A program made the position numbers and the translations under genes. This document shows, one piece after another, positions 22,948 through 24,283 of a DNA stretch of 24,283 nt. The notes beneath the pieces were generated by a model. The model ran no database searches. It was given only the letters and a program-made list of their open reading frames with translations, and was not told the origin of the DNA. The DNA is from Sulfuritalea sp. Its GTDB lineage: Bacteria > Pseudomonadota > Gammaproteobacteria > Burkholderiales > Rhodocyclaceae. The stretch is taken from NCBI GenBank assembly GCA_016708585.1, contig JADJFK010000011.1:1-24283 (forward strand), given 5' to 3'. The stretch's first letter is position 1. Each line of letters opens with the position of its first letter.

Positions 22948-24283
22948 ATGACCGATTTGAGCATTGCCGCAAAACTGGTGCCGTACAAGCCGAAGCACAA
23001 GGTGCGTTTCGTCACCGCCACTTCGCTGTTCGACGGCCATGACGCCTCGATCAACATCATGCGGCGCATCCTGCAGGCGACCGGCGCCGAGGTGATCCAC
23101 CTCGGCCACAACCGGTCGGTCGAGGAGATCGTCAACGCGGCCTTGCAGGAAGACGTGCAGGGCATCGCGGTGTCGTCCTACCAGGGCGGTCACGTCGAGT
23201 TCTTCAAGTACATGATCGACCTGCTCAAGCAGCGCGGCGGCGAGAACATCAAGGTCTTCGGCGGCGGCGGCGGGGTGATCGTGCCGGCCGAGATGAAGGA
23301 ACTGCACGACTACGGCGTGGCCCATCTGTATTCGGTCGAGGACGGCCAGAAGATGGGCCTGCAGGGCATGATCAACGACATGGTGCAGCGCTGCGATCAC
23401 GACTTGAGCCGCCGCGCGCCGCAGGAAATCAAGGCGCTGGAAGTCGCCGACCGCGCCGAGCGCCTGCGGAATCTGGCGCAGATCATCACCGCGCTGGAAA
23501 ACGGGGCGTGGCCGGAGAAGGCGAAGAAGGCCTTGCTTGAAAAAGTCGGCGCTGGCGACACGGCGAAGGTCCCGATCGCGGTTCCCACCCTCGGCATCAC
23601 GGGCACCGGCGGCGCCGGCAAATCCTCGCTGACCGACGAGCTGATCCGCCGCTTCCGCCTCGACCAGGACGACAGCCAGAAGATCGCCGTGATCTCCATC
23701 GACCCCTCGCGCAAGCGCACCGGCGGCGCGCTGCTGGGCGACCGCATCCGCATGAACGCGATCCAGCATCCGAACATCTACATGCGCTCGCTGGCCACGC
23801 GCGACACCGGCAGCGAAATTTCCAAGGCCCTGCCCGACGTGATCGCCGCCTGCAAGGTGGCCGGCTTCGACCTGGTCGTGGTCGAAACTTCCGGTATTGG
23901 CCAGGGCGATGCGGCGATCGTGCCGCTGGTCGACGTTTCGCTCTACGTCATGACGCCCGAATTCGGTGCCGCCAGCCAGCTGGAGAAGATCGACATGCTC
24001 GACTTCGCCGATTTCGTTGCCATCAACAAGTTCGACCGCAAGGGCGCCGAGGACGCACTGCGCGACGTGCGCAAGCAGTACCAGCGCAATCGCGAACGCT
24101 TCGGCGAGAAGCCGGACGACATGCCGGTGTTCGGCACCATGGCGGCGCGCTTCAACGACGACGGCGTCACCGCGCTCTACCAGGCGCTGGTGCCGAGGCT
24201 CGCCGAGCGCGGCCTCAAGTTCGCCCAGGGGCGGCTGCCGGCCGTTACCGTCAAGGCTTCCTCGGCCGGGCGCGCCATCGTGC
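22948..24283 (+). CDS. icmF: IcmF, fused isobutyryl-CoA mutase (5' part, runs off the window)
   Basis: The first 445 residues of a protein normally near 1090. It interconverts isobutyryl-CoA and n-butyryl-CoA using adenosylcobalamin. Visible domains: B12-binding domain 17-150 with cobalt-ligand His31 in LFDGHDASIN, SSYQGGH and VFGGGGGVIVP; a linker about 160-210; then the built-in MeaI-type G-protein chaperone with P-loop GITGTGGAGKSSLTDEL (216-232), DPSRKRTGGALLGDRIRMN, ETSGIGQGDAAI and NKFDRKGAEDALRDVRKQY. The B12 domain first, then the GTPase, is diagnostic of IcmF rather than separate MCM/MeaB. The substrate-binding mutase domain lies beyond the edge. ATG 22948 has GGAG 9 nt upstream. The linker holds an exact 25-nt repeat (KVGAGDTA, 199-206). 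Confidence 0.93.
   Translation, partial: MTDLSIAAKLVPYKPKHKVRFVTATSLFDGHDASINIMRRILQATGAEVIHLGHNRSVEEIVNAALQEDVQGIAVSSYQGGHVEFFKYMIDLLKQRGGENIKVFGGGGGVIVPAEMKELHDYGVAHLYSVEDGQKMGLQGMINDMVQRCDHDLSRRAPQEIKALEVADRAERLRNLAQIITALENGAWPEKAKKALLEKVGAGDTAKVPIAVPTLGITGTGGAGKSSLTDELIRRFRLDQDDSQKIAVISIDPSRKRTGGALLGDRIRMNAIQHPNIYMRSLATRDTGSEISKALPDVIAACKVAGFDLVVVETSGIGQGDAAIVPLVDVSLYVMTPEFGAASQLEKIDMLDFADFVAINKFDRKGAEDALRDVRKQYQRNRERFGEKPDDMPVFGTMAARFNDDGVTALYQALVPRLAERGLKFAQGRLPAVTVKASSAGRAIV
23541..23565 (+). repeat. 25-nt dispersed repeat, exact copy in icmF linker
   Basis: 25/25 match, Y = T. Encodes KVGAGDTA between the helix AKKALLE and the strand leading to the P-loop, i.e. in the linker joining the B12 and GTPase domains. 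Confidence 0.75.

Noticed and set aside
1..24283. CRISPR arrays, tRNA or rRNA genes, transposases, prophage genes
   Set aside because: Looked for on both strands; no regularly spaced repeats, tRNA-like cloverleaf with a T-loop motif, rRNA segments, transposase or integrase motifs were seen.

Overview
The window is GC-rich and densely coded. It looks like a chromosomal segment of a betaproteobacterium, probably a Rhodocyclales/Sterolibacteriaceae-type environmental organism. That placement is inference from the gene families (fused isobutyryl-CoA mutase, paired HME-RND metal efflux, EF-G paralogue, bacteriohemerythrin) and base composition; no marker gene fixes the taxon.

Left flank (1-4903, + strand): a frame-broken 3' remnant of a TRAP transporter large permease; a cobalamin-binding-type radical SAM protein whose first ~100 codons are broken by several small indels; a YbaN-like (DUF454) membrane protein with one frameshift; and an intact EF-G paralogue. 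Frameshifts cluster in the first ~780 bases, which suggests either decay or poor sequence at a contig end.

Core (5002-21188): a metal-resistance island. A CusRS/CopRS-type two-component pair is read leftward. It is divergent from a ~14 kb rightward run: copG (DUF411), TolC-like porin, small His-containing membrane protein, membrane fusion protein, HME-RND pump 1, small secreted protein, CusF, CusC, CusB (with heavy-metal-binding and C-terminal CusF-like domains) and CusA. The 158-bp divergent spacer holds a perfect 7-4-7 palindrome typical of a CopR/CusR-class operator, plus a second 9-bp inverted repeat. The working model is that CusS senses periplasmic metal, CusR activates the run, CopG and CusF bind copper in the periplasm, and two tripartite pumps export it. 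The second pump has the Cu(I)/Ag(I) signature (TM4 motif and three methionines). The first pump does not, and its substrate is open.

Right flank (21216-24283): a bacteriohemerythrin and an AraC-family regulator on the minus strand. The AraC gene is divergent from the 5' part of icmF (fused isobutyryl-CoA mutase), which runs off the window.

The most unusual signal cuts across genes. A ~25-nt unit (AAAA, then GTCGGCGCYGGCGAC, then ACGGCG) occurs five times at 23-25/25 identity, plus one weaker copy, always on the + strand. One copy is intergenic. The others lie inside genes, mostly in linkers or loops, in two different reading frames and with unrelated flanks. This looks like a dispersed short element that tolerates insertion in coding sequence. 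A second structured element with nested inverted repeats fills the 408-bp gap between cusB and cusA.
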